Source of the DNA: Luteimonas saliphila
GTDB lineage: Bacteria > Pseudomonadota > Gammaproteobacteria > Xanthomonadales > Xanthomonadaceae
Reading direction: 5' to 3'
Length of the DNA stretch: 64,000 bases
Assembly: GCF_016774335.1 (NCBI RefSeq)
Contig: NZ_JAETWA010000042.1
Span: forward strand, 199,121 to 263,120
A program made the position numbers and the translations under genes. The notes under the pieces are model-generated. The model ran no database searches, was not told where the DNA came from, and was given only the letters and a program-made list of their open reading frames with translations. This document shows positions 43,812 through 53,643 of this stretch, one piece after another; position 1 is the first letter of the stretch; every line of letters begins with the position of its first letter.

Positions 43812-43840
43812 TTGACAACCGCCCCGGCCGCGCTCAGTAT
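43812..43840 (+). promoter_or_regulatory. Sigma70-like promoter of the catabolic cluster
   Basis: TTGACA at 43812-43817, 17-base spacer, CAGTAT at 43835-43840. 50 bases upstream of the TonB receptor ATG. The 43429-43811 stretch before it has no supported gene. Confidence 0.55.
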
Positions 43841-43889
43841 CCGGCCCGTCGCGTCTTGCTGAACCAGCATCCTGTGGGAGGGATCTGCA

Positions 43890-46184
43890 ATGGGAAGTCG
43901 TCTGTTCGCGTGCGCCTCGATGGCCGCGCTGTTTGCCGCACCTGTTTCCGCGCTGGCCCAGGCTACGGCCGAGGCGCTGGCATCCGGGCAACGCGAGGCC
44001 GAAGCGCGAGCGTCCATCGACGCCCAGGAGCTGGACCGGGTCATCGTCACCGCGACCCGTCGCAGCCAGCCCTTGAAGGACGTGCCGCTCAGCGTGACCG
44101 TCCTGTCGCAGGAAGAACTCGACGCCAAGGGCATCGTCGGCTACGAGGGCCTGGCCTACGAGACGCCCGGGGTCGTGCTGAACCGGCCCACCGCCAACTT
44201 CAACAACTTCACCGCGCGCGGCATCGCCACCAACGGCTACAACGCCAACCTGCAGAGCACGGTGGCGATCTACATCGACGAGCTGCCGATCTCCTCGAAC
44301 GGCAACTCCACCATCCTCGATCCGAGCCTGTACGACGTGGAGCGGGTGGAGTTCCTGCGTGGCCCGCAGGGCACGCTGTTCGGTTCCGGATCGCTCGCCG
44401 GCGCGCTGCGCATCCTGACCCGCGCCCCGGACCCGAACATGTTCGAAGCCTCGTTCCTCGGCGACCTCGGCGTACGGGGCTCGGGTTCGCTGCGGCAGCG
44501 CTACAACGCCATGGTCAACGTCCCGCTGGCGGAGGACACGCTGGCGCTGCGCGTGGTCGCCTTCAAGCGGCACGAGGAGGGCTACGTCGACAACATCGGC
44601 ACCGGGGTCGACGACGCCAACGTCATGGAGACCTGGGGCGGGCGCGCGACCTTGCTGTGGGAGCCCAGCGATCGCCTGTCGGTCCAACTGCGCGCGTCGC
44701 AGGAGGACAGCAGCCCGGAGGATTCGAGCCTGACCAACCCGGATCTGGGCGAGGACGTGCGCTATTCCGACCTGCCCGACCGGTTCGCGGGCAGGATGAC
44801 CAACTACAACGCGACCATCGGCTACCAGTTCGACGGCGCCAGGCTGACCAGTTCCTCGACCTGGTCCGACTACGAGGCCCACTTCGACGTGGATCTCGCA
44901 GCGACCTTCGGCCACCTCATCCCCTTCGGCCTGGAAGTGCCGTACCGGGACGACCGCTTCGTGCAGGAGGTGCGCCTGGTGTCGGACACCGGCGGGCGCG
45001 TGGACTGGGTGGTCGGCGGCTTCTACTTCGAGCAGCAGCGCAACGCGGATTACTTCTACCGTTCCTCGCAGGCGTTTCTCGACGCCATGGGAATGGACAA
45101 TCTGCCCGTCAGTCCCTACTACCTGCGCTTCCGCAACACCATCGACCAGCGCGAGCGCGCCCTGTTCGGGGAACTCACCTTCCGCTTCAACGACGACCTG
45201 TGGGCGACCGGCGGCCTGCGCTACGGCAGCACCCAGGCGCAGGCCACCCAGCAGGCCGGCGGCTACAACAGCAACTACCTCACCGCCGCGCTGACCGGCA
45301 CCACCGGTCCGCTGACCATCATCCCGGTGGGGGAGATCGTCGGCCTGGAGGCGAAGGAAACCGGCCCGTCGTACCGCCTGAGCCTGTCCTGGCGTCCCAC
45401 GCCGGCGATCACGACGTACGCTGCCGTGGCCACCGGCTTCCGCGCGCCGGTCGTCAACGCGCGGGCCGGCGCACCGAGCCTGGTCAATGCGGAGGACATC
45501 ATCATTCCCTTCGGTGCCGACTCCGACGAATTGATCAACTACGAGCTGGGGCTGAAGGGCCGGTGGCTGGAGGGTCGCCTGGCCGCCAACCTGGCGCTGT
45601 ACCACATCGACTGGAACGACATCCAGGTGCAGGCCAACCGGGTCTCGGACTCGGTGCAGTTCGCGACCAACATCGGTGGCGCCATCAGCCAGGGGCTGGA
45701 ATTCGAGCTGGTGGCGAGGCCCGGCGCCAACTGGACGTTCGCGCTCAACGGATCGTTCAACCGGACCGAGGTGGACAGCCTGACGCCCGAGGAAGCCGCG
45801 ATTTCCGGCGCGGTGCTGGGCGCGCGCCTCTCGGCGCCGCGCTTCCAGGGCTCGATGGTGATCGACTACGGCTTCGATGCCTTCGGCGACGCGGCGGGCA
45901 ACGCCTCGCTCTCCCTGGTCCACGTCGGCAGCTTCCCGGGCATGTTCCCGAACGTCCCCGGACGGCCGGGCGTGGTCAGCCCCATGTTCGACTACACCGA
46001 GTCCTACACGATCGCGAATGCGAACCTCGCCTTCGCCTTCGACCGCCTCACGCTGGGAGCCTACGTCGAGAACCTGTTCGACGACCGTTCGATCACCTAC
46101 GTCCATCCCGAGGCCTTCCTCGACGGACGCTACGCCAGGGTGCCCCCGCGCACCATCGGCGTGCGCGTGGGCTACCGGTTCTGA
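43890..46184 (+). CDS. TonB-dependent outer-membrane receptor
   Basis: 764 residues. Signal peptide (CASMAALFAAPVSALAQA), a TonB-box/plug region (LDRVIVTATRRSQPLKDVPL, then VERVEFLRGPQGTLFGSGSL) and a beta-barrel ending GVRVGYRF. It belongs to the group of receptors common in sphingomonads and xanthomonads that import plant or lipid-like molecules; no siderophore genes are nearby. It is the first gene of the co-directional cluster to 53480, and its stop overlaps the MFS start (TGATG). The substrate is unknown but probably an ester, from the neighbours. Confidence 0.93.
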   Translation: MGSRLFACASMAALFAAPVSALAQATAEALASGQREAEARASIDAQELDRVIVTATRRSQPLKDVPLSVTVLSQEELDAKGIVGYEGLAYETPGVVLNRPTANFNNFTARGIATNGYNANLQSTVAIYIDELPISSNGNSTILDPSLYDVERVEFLRGPQGTLFGSGSLAGALRILTRAPDPNMFEASFLGDLGVRGSGSLRQRYNAMVNVPLAEDTLALRVVAFKRHEEGYVDNIGTGVDDANVMETWGGRATLLWEPSDRLSVQLRASQEDSSPEDSSLTNPDLGEDVRYSDLPDRFAGRMTNYNATIGYQFDGARLTSSSTWSDYEAHFDVDLAATFGHLIPFGLEVPYRDDRFVQEVRLVSDTGGRVDWVVGGFYFEQQRNADYFYRSSQAFLDAMGMDNLPVSPYYLRFRNTIDQRERALFGELTFRFNDDLWATGGLRYGSTQAQATQQAGGYNSNYLTAALTGTTGPLTIIPVGEIVGLEAKETGPSYRLSLSWRPTPAITTYAAVATGFRAPVVNARAGAPSLVNAEDIIIPFGADSDELINYELGLKGRWLEGRLAANLALYHIDWNDIQVQANRVSDSVQFATNIGGAISQGLEFELVARPGANWTFALNGSFNRTEVDSLTPEEAAISGAVLGARLSAPRFQGSMVIDYGFDAFGDAAGNASLSLVHVGSFPGMFPNVPGRPGVVSPMFDYTESYTIANANLAFAFDRLTLGAYVENLFDDRSITYVHPEAFLDGRYARVPPRTIGVRVGYRF

Positions 46185-47515
46185 TGGCCGGCTCGCCCGC
46201 CAGCGCGGCGATCCCGGGCGCGCAGGTCGCGCGCCCGGGCACCCGCGCCTGGGTCGTGCTCGCGGTCCTGTGCTTCGTCTACGTCCTCAACTTCCTCGAC
46301 CGGCAGCTGCTGTCGATCCTGGCCAAGCCGATCCAGGACGAACTGGGCGTGAGCGACGGCCAGCTCGGGCTGCTCGGCGGGCTGTACTTCGCGATGTTCT
46401 ACTGCATCCTCGCGATCCCGGTGGGCTGGCTGGCCGACCGCACCAACCGGGTGAAGGTGCTCGCGTTCGCGTGCGGGCTGTGGAGCGCAGCCACCGCGGC
46501 CTGCGGCGTGGCCTCGAACTATCCGCAGCTGGCGCTGGCGCGCATGGCCGTAGGCGTCGGCGAGGCGGGCGGGGTGCCGCCTTCGTACGCGATCATCGCC
46601 GACTATTTCCCGCCCGGCACGCGCGGCACCGCGCTGGGGCTGTTCAACCTCGGCCCGCCGATCGGCGCGGCGCTGGGCGTGGCCTTCGGCGCCTCGGTGG
46701 CGGCCGCGTACTCGTGGCGCATGGCCTTCCTCTGGGTCGGCGCGGTCGGCGTGGTGACCGCGGTGGGCGTGTGGTGCTTCGTGCGCGAGCCGCGCAAGGG
46801 CGGGCTGGATACCGCGCGGGCGCGGCCTGCGTCCGCAGCCGGCACCGCGGACGTAGCGCCCGGCTTCGGGGAGACCTTCCGCGGTTTCTTCGCCAACCCT
46901 GTGCTGCGCAACATGGCCTTGGCCTGCGGCGCCACCCAGTTCGTCACCTACGCCTTGCTCAACTTCAGCGTGTTGCTGCTCATGCGCGAGAAGGGCATGT
47001 CCCTGGAGGAGGTGGCGGTCTGGTACGCGCTGGTGCTGGGCATCGGCACCGCCGGCGGCATGTTCCTGTCCGGGCGTCTGATCGACCGTCTGGCGCGCCG
47101 TTCCAAGACCGCCTATGCCTACCTGCCGGCGGTGGGCCTGGTGCTGGCGTTGCCGCTGTTCGTCGGCTTCGTCTGGGCCGGCAGCTGGCAACTGGCCCTG
47201 GCGTTCCTGTTCCTGCCCACGGGCCTGAACTACTTCTACCTCTCGCCGGCGGTGACCCTGGTGCAGGAGGAAGTACGCCCGGACCAGCGCGTGCTCTCGG
47301 GCGCGCTGCTGCTGCTGGTGATGAACCTGATCGGGCTCGGTTTCGGCCCGACCTACCTCGGCCTGGCCAGCGACTTCTTCCGCGCCACCCATCCGGACAA
47401 CTCGCTGCAGATGGCGTTCTACACCCTGGTCCCGTTCTACCTGCTGGCGGTGGGCATGTTTCTGCTGCTCGCGCGCAGCATCCGCCGCCAGCTCGCGCAG
47501 GAGGCAAGCCCATGA
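46184..47515 (+). CDS. MFS transporter, Spinster-like
   Basis: 443 residues, 12 predicted helices. MFS signatures: YVLNFLDRQLLSILAKPIQD, GWLADRTNRVKV, ARMAVGVGEAGGVPPSYAII and RGTALGLFNLGPPIG. It resembles the Spinster-type transporters that often sit with TonB receptors. It should move the TonB-imported compound or its product across the inner membrane. The stop overlaps the esterase start as ATGA. Confidence 0.9.
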   Translation: MAGSPASAAIPGAQVARPGTRAWVVLAVLCFVYVLNFLDRQLLSILAKPIQDELGVSDGQLGLLGGLYFAMFYCILAIPVGWLADRTNRVKVLAFACGLWSAATAACGVASNYPQLALARMAVGVGEAGGVPPSYAIIADYFPPGTRGTALGLFNLGPPIGAALGVAFGASVAAAYSWRMAFLWVGAVGVVTAVGVWCFVREPRKGGLDTARARPASAAGTADVAPGFGETFRGFFANPVLRNMALACGATQFVTYALLNFSVLLLMREKGMSLEEVAVWYALVLGIGTAGGMFLSGRLIDRLARRSKTAYAYLPAVGLVLALPLFVGFVWAGSWQLALAFLFLPTGLNYFYLSPAVTLVQEEVRPDQRVLSGALLLLVMNLIGLGFGPTYLGLASDFFRATHPDNSLQMAFYTLVPFYLLAVGMFLLLARSIRRQLAQEASP

Positions 47516-49152
47516 CCTGTTCCTTCTTCCGCCTGCTCGTCGCGGTCGCGGCGCTGTACGCCGCGCAGGCCTTCGCCGGCGATGCGCCGGTGGTGGAAGC
47601 GCCGGCCGGCACGCTGCGCGGCGAGGCGCTGGAGGGCGTCAACGCGTTCCGCGGCATTCCCTATGCACGGCCTCCGGTTGGACAGTTGCGCTGGCGTCCC
47701 CCGGTGCCCGCCGGGCGTTGGGAGGACGTGCGCGACGCGACCCGCTTCGGTCCGGCCTGCCACCAGCCGCCGGCGCGCCCGGGCAGCATCTACGCGCCGG
47801 CCCAGGCGTTGGCGACGAGCGAGGACTGCCTGTCGCTCAACGTGTGGGCGCCGGCGGGTGCGGACCGCGCGCCGGTGTTCGTCTGGATCCATGGCGGCTC
47901 GCTGGTGGCCGGCAGCGGCAGCGAGGCGATGTACCGCGGCGAGGCGCTCGCCAGGCAGGGCGTGGTGATGGTCACCGTCAACTACCGGCTCGGCGTGCTC
48001 GGCTGGCTGGCGCATCCGCGGCTGAGCGCGGAATCCGAGGACGCAATCTCCGGCAACTACGGCCTGCTCGACCAGATCGAGGCGCTGCGCTGGATCCAGC
48101 GCAACATCGCCGCGTTCGGCGGCGATCCGGACAACGTCACCATCGTCGGCGAGTCCGCGGGCGCGCTGAGCGTGATGTACCTGCTGGCGGCGCCATCGGC
48201 GCGCGGGCTGTTCCATCGCGCGATCGCCCAGAGCGCGTACATGATCTCCTCCCCGGCCCTGCGCGAGACCGCGCACGGCGCGCCGCCGGCCGAGACCGCC
48301 GGCGTGGAGCTGGCGCGCAAGCTCGAGGTTCGTGGCCTGGCGCGCCTGCGCGCGATGGACGCCCAGGCCCTCACCGTGCAGGCGGCGCTGGCCGGTTTCT
48401 TCCCGCTGGGCGTGGTCGACGGCCAGGTGCTGCCGGCGCAGCTGGTCGAGGTGTTCGACCGCGGGCAGCAGGCCCCGGTGCCCATCCTGGCCGGTTTCAA
48501 CGAGGGCGAGATCCGTTCGCTGCGCTTCCTGCTGCCGCCGGCGCCGGCCGACGCGGCCGCCTACGAGGCAACCATTCGCGCCGCCTACGGCGAACTGGCC
48601 GACGACATGCTGCGCCGCTATCCGCCCCCCAACCTCGACGAGGCCATGCTCGCGACCACGCGCGACGCCCTGTACGGCTGGACCGCCGAGCGCCTGGTGC
48701 GCAGCCAGACCGCGCTCGGCCAGCCCTCGTACCTGTACTACTTCGACCACGGCTATCCGGCCGCCGACGCGGCCGGGCTGCACGCCTTCCATGCCGCCGA
48801 GATCCCCTATGCGCTGGGGACGGTGGACGGCACGCCGCCGAACTGGCCCGGGATCCCGGACACCGACGCCGAGCGCCGGCTGGCGGCGGCGATGCAGGCC
48901 TACTGGACCTCGTTCGCGCGCAGTGGCACACCGGTCGCCACCACGGCTCCGGCGTGGCCGGTCTATGGCGAAACGCGCGCCTACATGGCCTTCGACGGCG
49001 TGCCGCAACCGGGCGAGCAGCTGATGCCGGGCATGTTCGAACTGGTCGAGACGGTGGTCTGCCGCCGCCGCGCGCATGGCGGCCAGCCCTGGCACTGGAA
49101 CGTCGGGATCATCTCGCCGCCGCTGCCCGAAGGGGTGGCTGGATGTCCGTGA
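47512..49152 (+). CDS. Type B carboxylesterase, exported
   Basis: 546 residues with signal peptide (FFRLLVAVAALYAAQAFA). Alpha/beta-hydrolase of the carboxylesterase/COesterase family: AFRGIPYARPPVGQLRW, EDCLSLNVWAP, oxyanion VWIHGGSLVAGS, nucleophile Ser215 in VGESAGALS, and a His-containing HAFHAAEIPYALG near the C-terminus. It probably hydrolyses the imported ester in the periplasm. It overlaps the ligase gene by 10 bases. Confidence 0.92.
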   Translation: MTCSFFRLLVAVAALYAAQAFAGDAPVVEAPAGTLRGEALEGVNAFRGIPYARPPVGQLRWRPPVPAGRWEDVRDATRFGPACHQPPARPGSIYAPAQALATSEDCLSLNVWAPAGADRAPVFVWIHGGSLVAGSGSEAMYRGEALARQGVVMVTVNYRLGVLGWLAHPRLSAESEDAISGNYGLLDQIEALRWIQRNIAAFGGDPDNVTIVGESAGALSVMYLLAAPSARGLFHRAIAQSAYMISSPALRETAHGAPPAETAGVELARKLEVRGLARLRAMDAQALTVQAALAGFFPLGVVDGQVLPAQLVEVFDRGQQAPVPILAGFNEGEIRSLRFLLPPAPADAAAYEATIRAAYGELADDMLRRYPPPNLDEAMLATTRDALYGWTAERLVRSQTALGQPSYLYYFDHGYPAADAAGLHAFHAAEIPYALGTVDGTPPNWPGIPDTDAERRLAAAMQAYWTSFARSGTPVATTAPAWPVYGETRAYMAFDGVPQPGEQLMPGMFELVETVVCRRRAHGGQPWHWNVGIISPPLPEGVAGCP

Positions 49153-50750
49153 TCCACGGCGAAATGCAGCCGTATGCGCTGACCCTGGACAGGTTCATGG
49201 AGCACGGCGCGAAGTGGCACCCGGATGCCGAAGTGGTCACCGCGCGCGAAGGCGGCCGGATCGACCGGATCGGCTACGCCGGACTGCAGGCGCGCTGCCG
49301 GAGGCTGTCGGCGGCGCTGGCGGGCCTGGGCATCGGCGAAGGCGACATCGTCGCCACCCTGGCCTGGAACACGCAGGCCCACCTGGAGACCTGGTTCGCG
49401 GTCATGGGCATGGGCGCGGTGTGCCACACGCTCAATCCGCGCCTGGGCGAGACGCACCTGGTGGCGATGCTCGCGCAGTCGCGCGCACGCGTCCTGGTGG
49501 TCGCCGCCGACCTGGCGCCGCTGGCGCGGCGCATCGCCGCGAATGCCGATGCGCTGGAGCGGGTGCTGTCGATCGACGGCGAGGCGAACCTGGACGACGG
49601 CACGATCCGGATCGATCCGCTCGAGCCGATGCTCGAGGCGGCCCAGGGTCAGGTGCCCTGGGGCGGCTTCGACGAACACGCGCCCTGCGGCCTGTGCTTC
49701 ACCTCCGGCACCACCGGCGCGCCCAAGGGCGTGACCTATACCCACCGCGGCATCTTCCTGCACACCCTGCGCACCTTGCAGGCCGACGGCATGGCCCTGT
49801 CGATGCGCGAGCGCGTGCTGCTGGCGGTGCCGATGTTCCATGCCAACGGCTGGGGCGTCCCGTTCGCCGCGCCGGCGGTGGGCGCGCGCCTGGTCCTGCC
49901 GGGCCGCCAGCTGGACGGCGCCAGCCTGGCGGCGCTGATCAACGCCGAATCGGTCACCGTGGCGATCGGCGTGGCCACCGTCTGGCTGGCGCTGGCCGAG
50001 CACCTGGAGGCGACCGGCGGGCAGACGCCGTCGCTGGAACGGGTGATCGTCGGCGGCGCGCCGATCGCCCCGGCGCTGATGCAGCGCATCGAACAGCGCC
50101 TGGGCGTGAGCGTGCAGACCAGCTGGGGCATGACCGAGCTGTCGCCGACCGGCACCGTCGCGCCGCCGCACGATCCGCGCCGGACCGCATACCAGTCGGG
50201 GCGTCCGTCGATCGGCGTGGACCTGCTGCTGACCGACGCCGAGGGCGTCGCGCTGCCGTCGCAGCGTGGCGCGGAAGGCCACCTGCGCGTGCGTGGCGCC
50301 AGCACGGTCCTGCGCTACTTCGGCGAAACGCAGCCGGCGGTCGATGCGCAGGGCTGGTTCGACACCGGCGATCTGGCGCGCATCGACGCGGACGGCAGCC
50401 TGGTCATCACCGGGCGCGCCAAGGACCTGATCAAGTCCGGCGGCGAATGGATCAACCCGGCCGAGATCGAGGAGATCGTGGGCGGACTGCCCGAGGTGTC
50501 GCTGGTCGCGGTGATCGGCCGCGAGGACCCCAGGTGGGGGGAACGGCCGGTGCTGCTGGTGGAGATGCGCGAAGGCGGCGAGATGGGAAACCAGGCGCTG
50601 ATCGACGCGCTGCGCGGCCGCATCGCGTCCTGGTGGCTGCCCGACGAGGTGATCCGCGTCGAGCGCATGCCTTTGGCAGCGACCGGCAAAATTGACAGAA
50701 TGCGGCTCAGGGCCGAGTTTGGCGGCGCGCCGGCGGAGACGGGAACATGA
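49143..50750 (+). CDS. Acyl-CoA ligase, AMP-binding family
   Basis: 535 residues. ATP-binding CFTSGTTGAPKGVTYTHRG, adenylate-binding TSWGMTELSPTG, hinge FDTGDLARIDADG, and C-terminal catalytic Lys region MPLAATGKIDRMRLR. It is similar to medium/long-chain fatty acid-CoA ligases (AlkK/LcfB-like). It activates a carboxylic acid, here presumably the acid freed by the carboxylesterase. The start ATG 49143 lies 10 bases inside the esterase gene. Confidence 0.93.
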   Translation: MSVIHGEMQPYALTLDRFMEHGAKWHPDAEVVTAREGGRIDRIGYAGLQARCRRLSAALAGLGIGEGDIVATLAWNTQAHLETWFAVMGMGAVCHTLNPRLGETHLVAMLAQSRARVLVVAADLAPLARRIAANADALERVLSIDGEANLDDGTIRIDPLEPMLEAAQGQVPWGGFDEHAPCGLCFTSGTTGAPKGVTYTHRGIFLHTLRTLQADGMALSMRERVLLAVPMFHANGWGVPFAAPAVGARLVLPGRQLDGASLAALINAESVTVAIGVATVWLALAEHLEATGGQTPSLERVIVGGAPIAPALMQRIEQRLGVSVQTSWGMTELSPTGTVAPPHDPRRTAYQSGRPSIGVDLLLTDAEGVALPSQRGAEGHLRVRGASTVLRYFGETQPAVDAQGWFDTGDLARIDADGSLVITGRAKDLIKSGGEWINPAEIEEIVGGLPEVSLVAVIGREDPRWGERPVLLVEMREGGEMGNQALIDALRGRIASWWLPDEVIRVERMPLAATGKIDRMRLRAEFGGAPAETGT

Positions 50751-50792
50751 GGTCCCGCGGCGGCGTGCCGGTGGCAGCGCAGTGGAGGCAGG

Positions 50793-51527
50793 GTGACAAC
50801 AGGGGCGACATCCCGTTCGGGGCGCGCGCAGGGAACCAAGCGGGCCGGCGCGAAGGCCAAGCGCCCGACCAAGGCCGAGCAGCGCGCCGAGATGACCGAG
50901 CAGATCCTCGATGCAGCCGAACTGCTGTTCTCGCGCCATGGCCTGTACGGCGTCACGCTCAAGGACGTGGCCGGCCACGTCGGCGTGCACCACACCCTGC
51001 TCAACTACTACTTCAACGACAAGCAGACGCTGTTCGACGCGGTGATGGCGCGCCGCGCCCCGGTGACCAGCGGGCTGCGGATGCAGGCGCTGGACGACTA
51101 CGAGGCCGGATGCGGCGGCAAGCCCACGCTCGAGGGCGCGCTGCATGCCTTCCTCGATACCGACCTGGACCTGTACATCCAGGGCGGCGAGAACTGGAAG
51201 AACTACGGCGCGCTCAGCGCGCTGGCCTCGACCACGCCCTACGGCGCGGAGTTGATGGACCGGCATTTCGACCCCGTGGTGCTGCGCCTGATCGACCTGC
51301 TGAAGAAGGCCATGCCCGATTGCGCCGAGGAAGACATCTTCTGGGGCTACCACTTCGTGACCGGCGCGCTGATGCTGACCCTGGCGCGCACCGGGCGCAT
51401 CGACCGGCTTTCCGGCGGGTTGTGCCGTTCGGACGACTACGACGCGGTGAAGGCGCGCATGGCCCGTTTCATGGCCGCGGGTTTCCGCGCGCTGTGCGCG
51501 CGACGGGGGCAGGGCAAGACGCGTTGA
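50793..51527 (+). CDS. TetR/AcrR-family regulator of the cluster
   Basis: 244 residues from a GTG preceded by GGAGGCAG. Helix-turn-helix VTLKDVAGHVGVHHTLLNYY, then a TetR C-terminal domain. It lies between the ligase and SDR genes on the same strand, so it probably controls this cluster, possibly with an acyl-CoA or the substrate as ligand (inference). The basic N-terminal extension (KRAGAKAKRPTKAEQRAEMT) is longer than usual. Confidence 0.9.
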   Translation: MTTGATSRSGRAQGTKRAGAKAKRPTKAEQRAEMTEQILDAAELLFSRHGLYGVTLKDVAGHVGVHHTLLNYYFNDKQTLFDAVMARRAPVTSGLRMQALDDYEAGCGGKPTLEGALHAFLDTDLDLYIQGGENWKNYGALSALASTTPYGAELMDRHFDPVVLRLIDLLKKAMPDCAEEDIFWGYHFVTGALMLTLARTGRIDRLSGGLCRSDDYDAVKARMARFMAAGFRALCARRGQGKTR

Positions 51528-51578
51528 CCGCGGTCCCGGTCCCGTCCTCAAGGTCTTTTCGGGAACGGGAGTCGGACC

Positions 51579-52475
51579 ATGCGGCTTGAGGGACGTACGG
51601 CGATCATCACCGGCGCGGGCGGCGGGCTGGGCCGCCAGCATGCGCTGTACCTGGCGGGCAAGGGCGCGCGGGTGGTGGTCAACGACGCGGTGGCGGCGCA
51701 GGCCGAGGCGGTCGCCGACGAGGTCCGCGCGAGCGATGGCGAAGCGATCGCGGTGGCCGCATCGGTCGCCGACGAGGCCGCGGTGGCGGCAATGGTGGCG
51801 CGCACGCTCGAGGCCTGGGGCCGGATCGACATCCTGGTGAACAACGCCGGCATCCTGCGCGACCGCAGCTTCGCGAACATGCGCCTGGACGAGTTCCGCG
51901 AGGTGCTCGACGTGCACGTGATGGGCGCGGCGACCTGCTGCAAGGCGGTCTGGGCGCAGATGCGCGCGCAGGGGCGCGGCCGCATCGTGCTGACCACCTC
52001 GTCGTCGGGGCTATACGGCAACTTCGGCCAGGCCAACTACGGCGCGGCCAAGATGGCGCTGGTCGGGCTGATGCAGACGCTGGCGATCGAGGGCGGCAAA
52101 TACGATATCCGGGTGAACTGCCTTGCGCCGACCGCCGCCACCGGCATGACCGCCGGGGTGCTGCCCGAGGAGAGCCTGCGCGTGCTGGATCCGGCCCTGG
52201 TCAGTCCGGCGCTGCTGCCGCTGGTGGCCGACGACGCGCCGAACCGGGCCATCGTCTGCGCCGGCGGCGGCCATTTCGCGCGCGCCTGGGTGACCCTGAC
52301 CGCCGGCCGCTACCTGGGCGGTGGCGAGGACGTGGGCGAGCGCCTGATCCGGGCCTGGGACGCGGTCTCCGATCCGGACGGGCAGGTGATGCCCGACTAC
52401 GGCTTCACCCAGGCCGAACGCGAGGTGGCCAGCGCACAGGCGCATGCGCTGGCACCGCGGGCCGAAACCGCCTGA
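51579..52475 (+). CDS. SDR family dehydrogenase, MFE-2-like
   Basis: 298 residues. NAD-binding TGAGGGLGRQHALYL, NNAG motif LVNNAGILRD, catalytic Ser in TTSSSG and Y-x-x-x-K in NYGAAKMAL. The long C-terminal part and TGAGGGLG resemble the (3R)-hydroxyacyl-CoA dehydrogenase part of peroxisomal MFE-2. It fits the oxidation step for a CoA-thioester made by the adjacent ligase. Confidence 0.9.
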   Translation: MRLEGRTAIITGAGGGLGRQHALYLAGKGARVVVNDAVAAQAEAVADEVRASDGEAIAVAASVADEAAVAAMVARTLEAWGRIDILVNNAGILRDRSFANMRLDEFREVLDVHVMGAATCCKAVWAQMRAQGRGRIVLTTSSSGLYGNFGQANYGAAKMALVGLMQTLAIEGGKYDIRVNCLAPTAATGMTAGVLPEESLRVLDPALVSPALLPLVADDAPNRAIVCAGGGHFARAWVTLTAGRYLGGGEDVGERLIRAWDAVSDPDGQVMPDYGFTQAEREVASAQAHALAPRAETA

Positions 52476-52597
52476 CCGATCCACCTGCCCAAGCGCACAG
52501 TCGCCCTGTCGCGCGCGACGCGGACCGCACGCGTCTGCTGTCATTGCGATCGGCCCCCTCCCATTTCAACCATGCCCTCTCGTTTCGACCCGCCGTT

Positions 52598-52664
52598 GTC
52601 ATTTCGACCGCAGGGAGAAATCCCGACCCGGGCAAAACGGATCTCTCCCTCCGGTCGAGATGAC
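52598..52664. repeat. Hairpin repeat, GTCATTTCGACCG variant
   Basis: Arms GTCATTTCGACCGCAGGGAG... (52598-52623) and its complement (52639-52664) pair at 23 of 26 positions around a 15-base loop. Relative to the other copies, paired positions have changed together, so the hairpin is preserved. It lies between the two SDR genes. Confidence 0.85.
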
Positions 52665-52688
52665 AGTGGTGGGGAGGCGGAGCACACG

Positions 52689-53480
52689 ATGATGGTCACA
52701 TCCGGTACCGGTTCTTTCGCGGGCAAGGTCGTGCTGGTGACGGGCGCGAGTTCGGGCCTCGGCGAGGCCGCCGCGCTGGAGTTCGCGCGACTTGGCGCTG
52801 CCGTCGTGCTGGCCGCGCGTCGCGCCGACCGGTGCGAGGCGCTGGCACTGCGGATCATGGCCGCAGGCGGCGAAGCGCTTGCCGTGCCCGCCGACGTCGC
52901 GCGCGCGACCGACGTCGAGGCCATGGTCGCGGCCACCCTGGAACGTTTCGGCCGGCTGGACTGCGCCGTCAACAACGCCGGGATCGCCGGCCCCATGCGC
53001 ACGCCGGTGGCGGAGGTGACCGAGGACCAGTGGGACGCGGTGATGGACGTGAACCTCAAGGGCGTGTGGCGGTGCATGAAGCACGAGATCCCGGCGATGC
53101 TGGCGGCCGGTGGCGGCGCGATCGTCAACGTCGCCTCGATCTACGGCCTCGAACCCAGCGATGTCGGCCACGCGCCGTATGCGGCCAGCAAACACGGCGT
53201 GATCGGCCTGACCCGTTCCGCGGCGACCGATTACGGGCGAATGCGACTGCGCATCAACGCCGTGGCGCCCGGCTTCACGCGATCGGAGATGGTCGACCCG
53301 GAACGCCCCGGCGGCGCCGAGCACTACGGCCGGATGGTGGCGCGCCATTGCGCCATGGAGCGGCTGGGGGAAGCGCAGGAAGCGGCGCGCGCCATCGTCT
53401 GGCTGTGCTCTTCCGACGCCAGCTACGTCAACGGCGCGGTGCTCCGAGTGGACGGCGGCAGCGCCACGCGCATGTACTGA
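52689..53480 (+). CDS. SDR family oxidoreductase
   Basis: 263 residues, classical SDR: VLVTGASSGLGEAAALEF, CAVNNAGIAGPM, the Ser in NVASIYGL, active site Y-A-A-S-K in PYAASKHGVIGL, and the C-terminal YVNGAVLRVDGG. It starts at ATG 52689 (52692 possible). The last gene of the cluster; the substrate is unknown but likely the alcohol or hydroxyacid part of the ester. Confidence 0.9.
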   Translation: MMVTSGTGSFAGKVVLVTGASSGLGEAAALEFARLGAAVVLAARRADRCEALALRIMAAGGEALAVPADVARATDVEAMVAATLERFGRLDCAVNNAGIAGPMRTPVAEVTEDQWDAVMDVNLKGVWRCMKHEIPAMLAAGGGAIVNVASIYGLEPSDVGHAPYAASKHGVIGLTRSAATDYGRMRLRINAVAPGFTRSEMVDPERPGGAEHYGRMVARHCAMERLGEAQEAARAIVWLCSSDASYVNGAVLRVDGGSATRMY

Positions 53481-53643
53481 CCGTGCGCGCCGGGCCGCGG
53501 GCCCGTCCCGCGCCGGGTCGCCGGTGACGATGATGCGGCGCCCGGAAGCCGGCCCCGGCGGCGCGTCCGGTTGTGGTTGCGGCGCCCACCGCTCGCGGGC
53601 AAGGCGCGTTCCCGCTTCGACTGGCCCGGAGCCGATCGCGGCG

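Noticed and set aside
43890..46184. Siderophore receptor
   Set aside because: No siderophore genes or clear Fur site nearby; the downstream esterase, ligase and SDR genes point to a carbon source.
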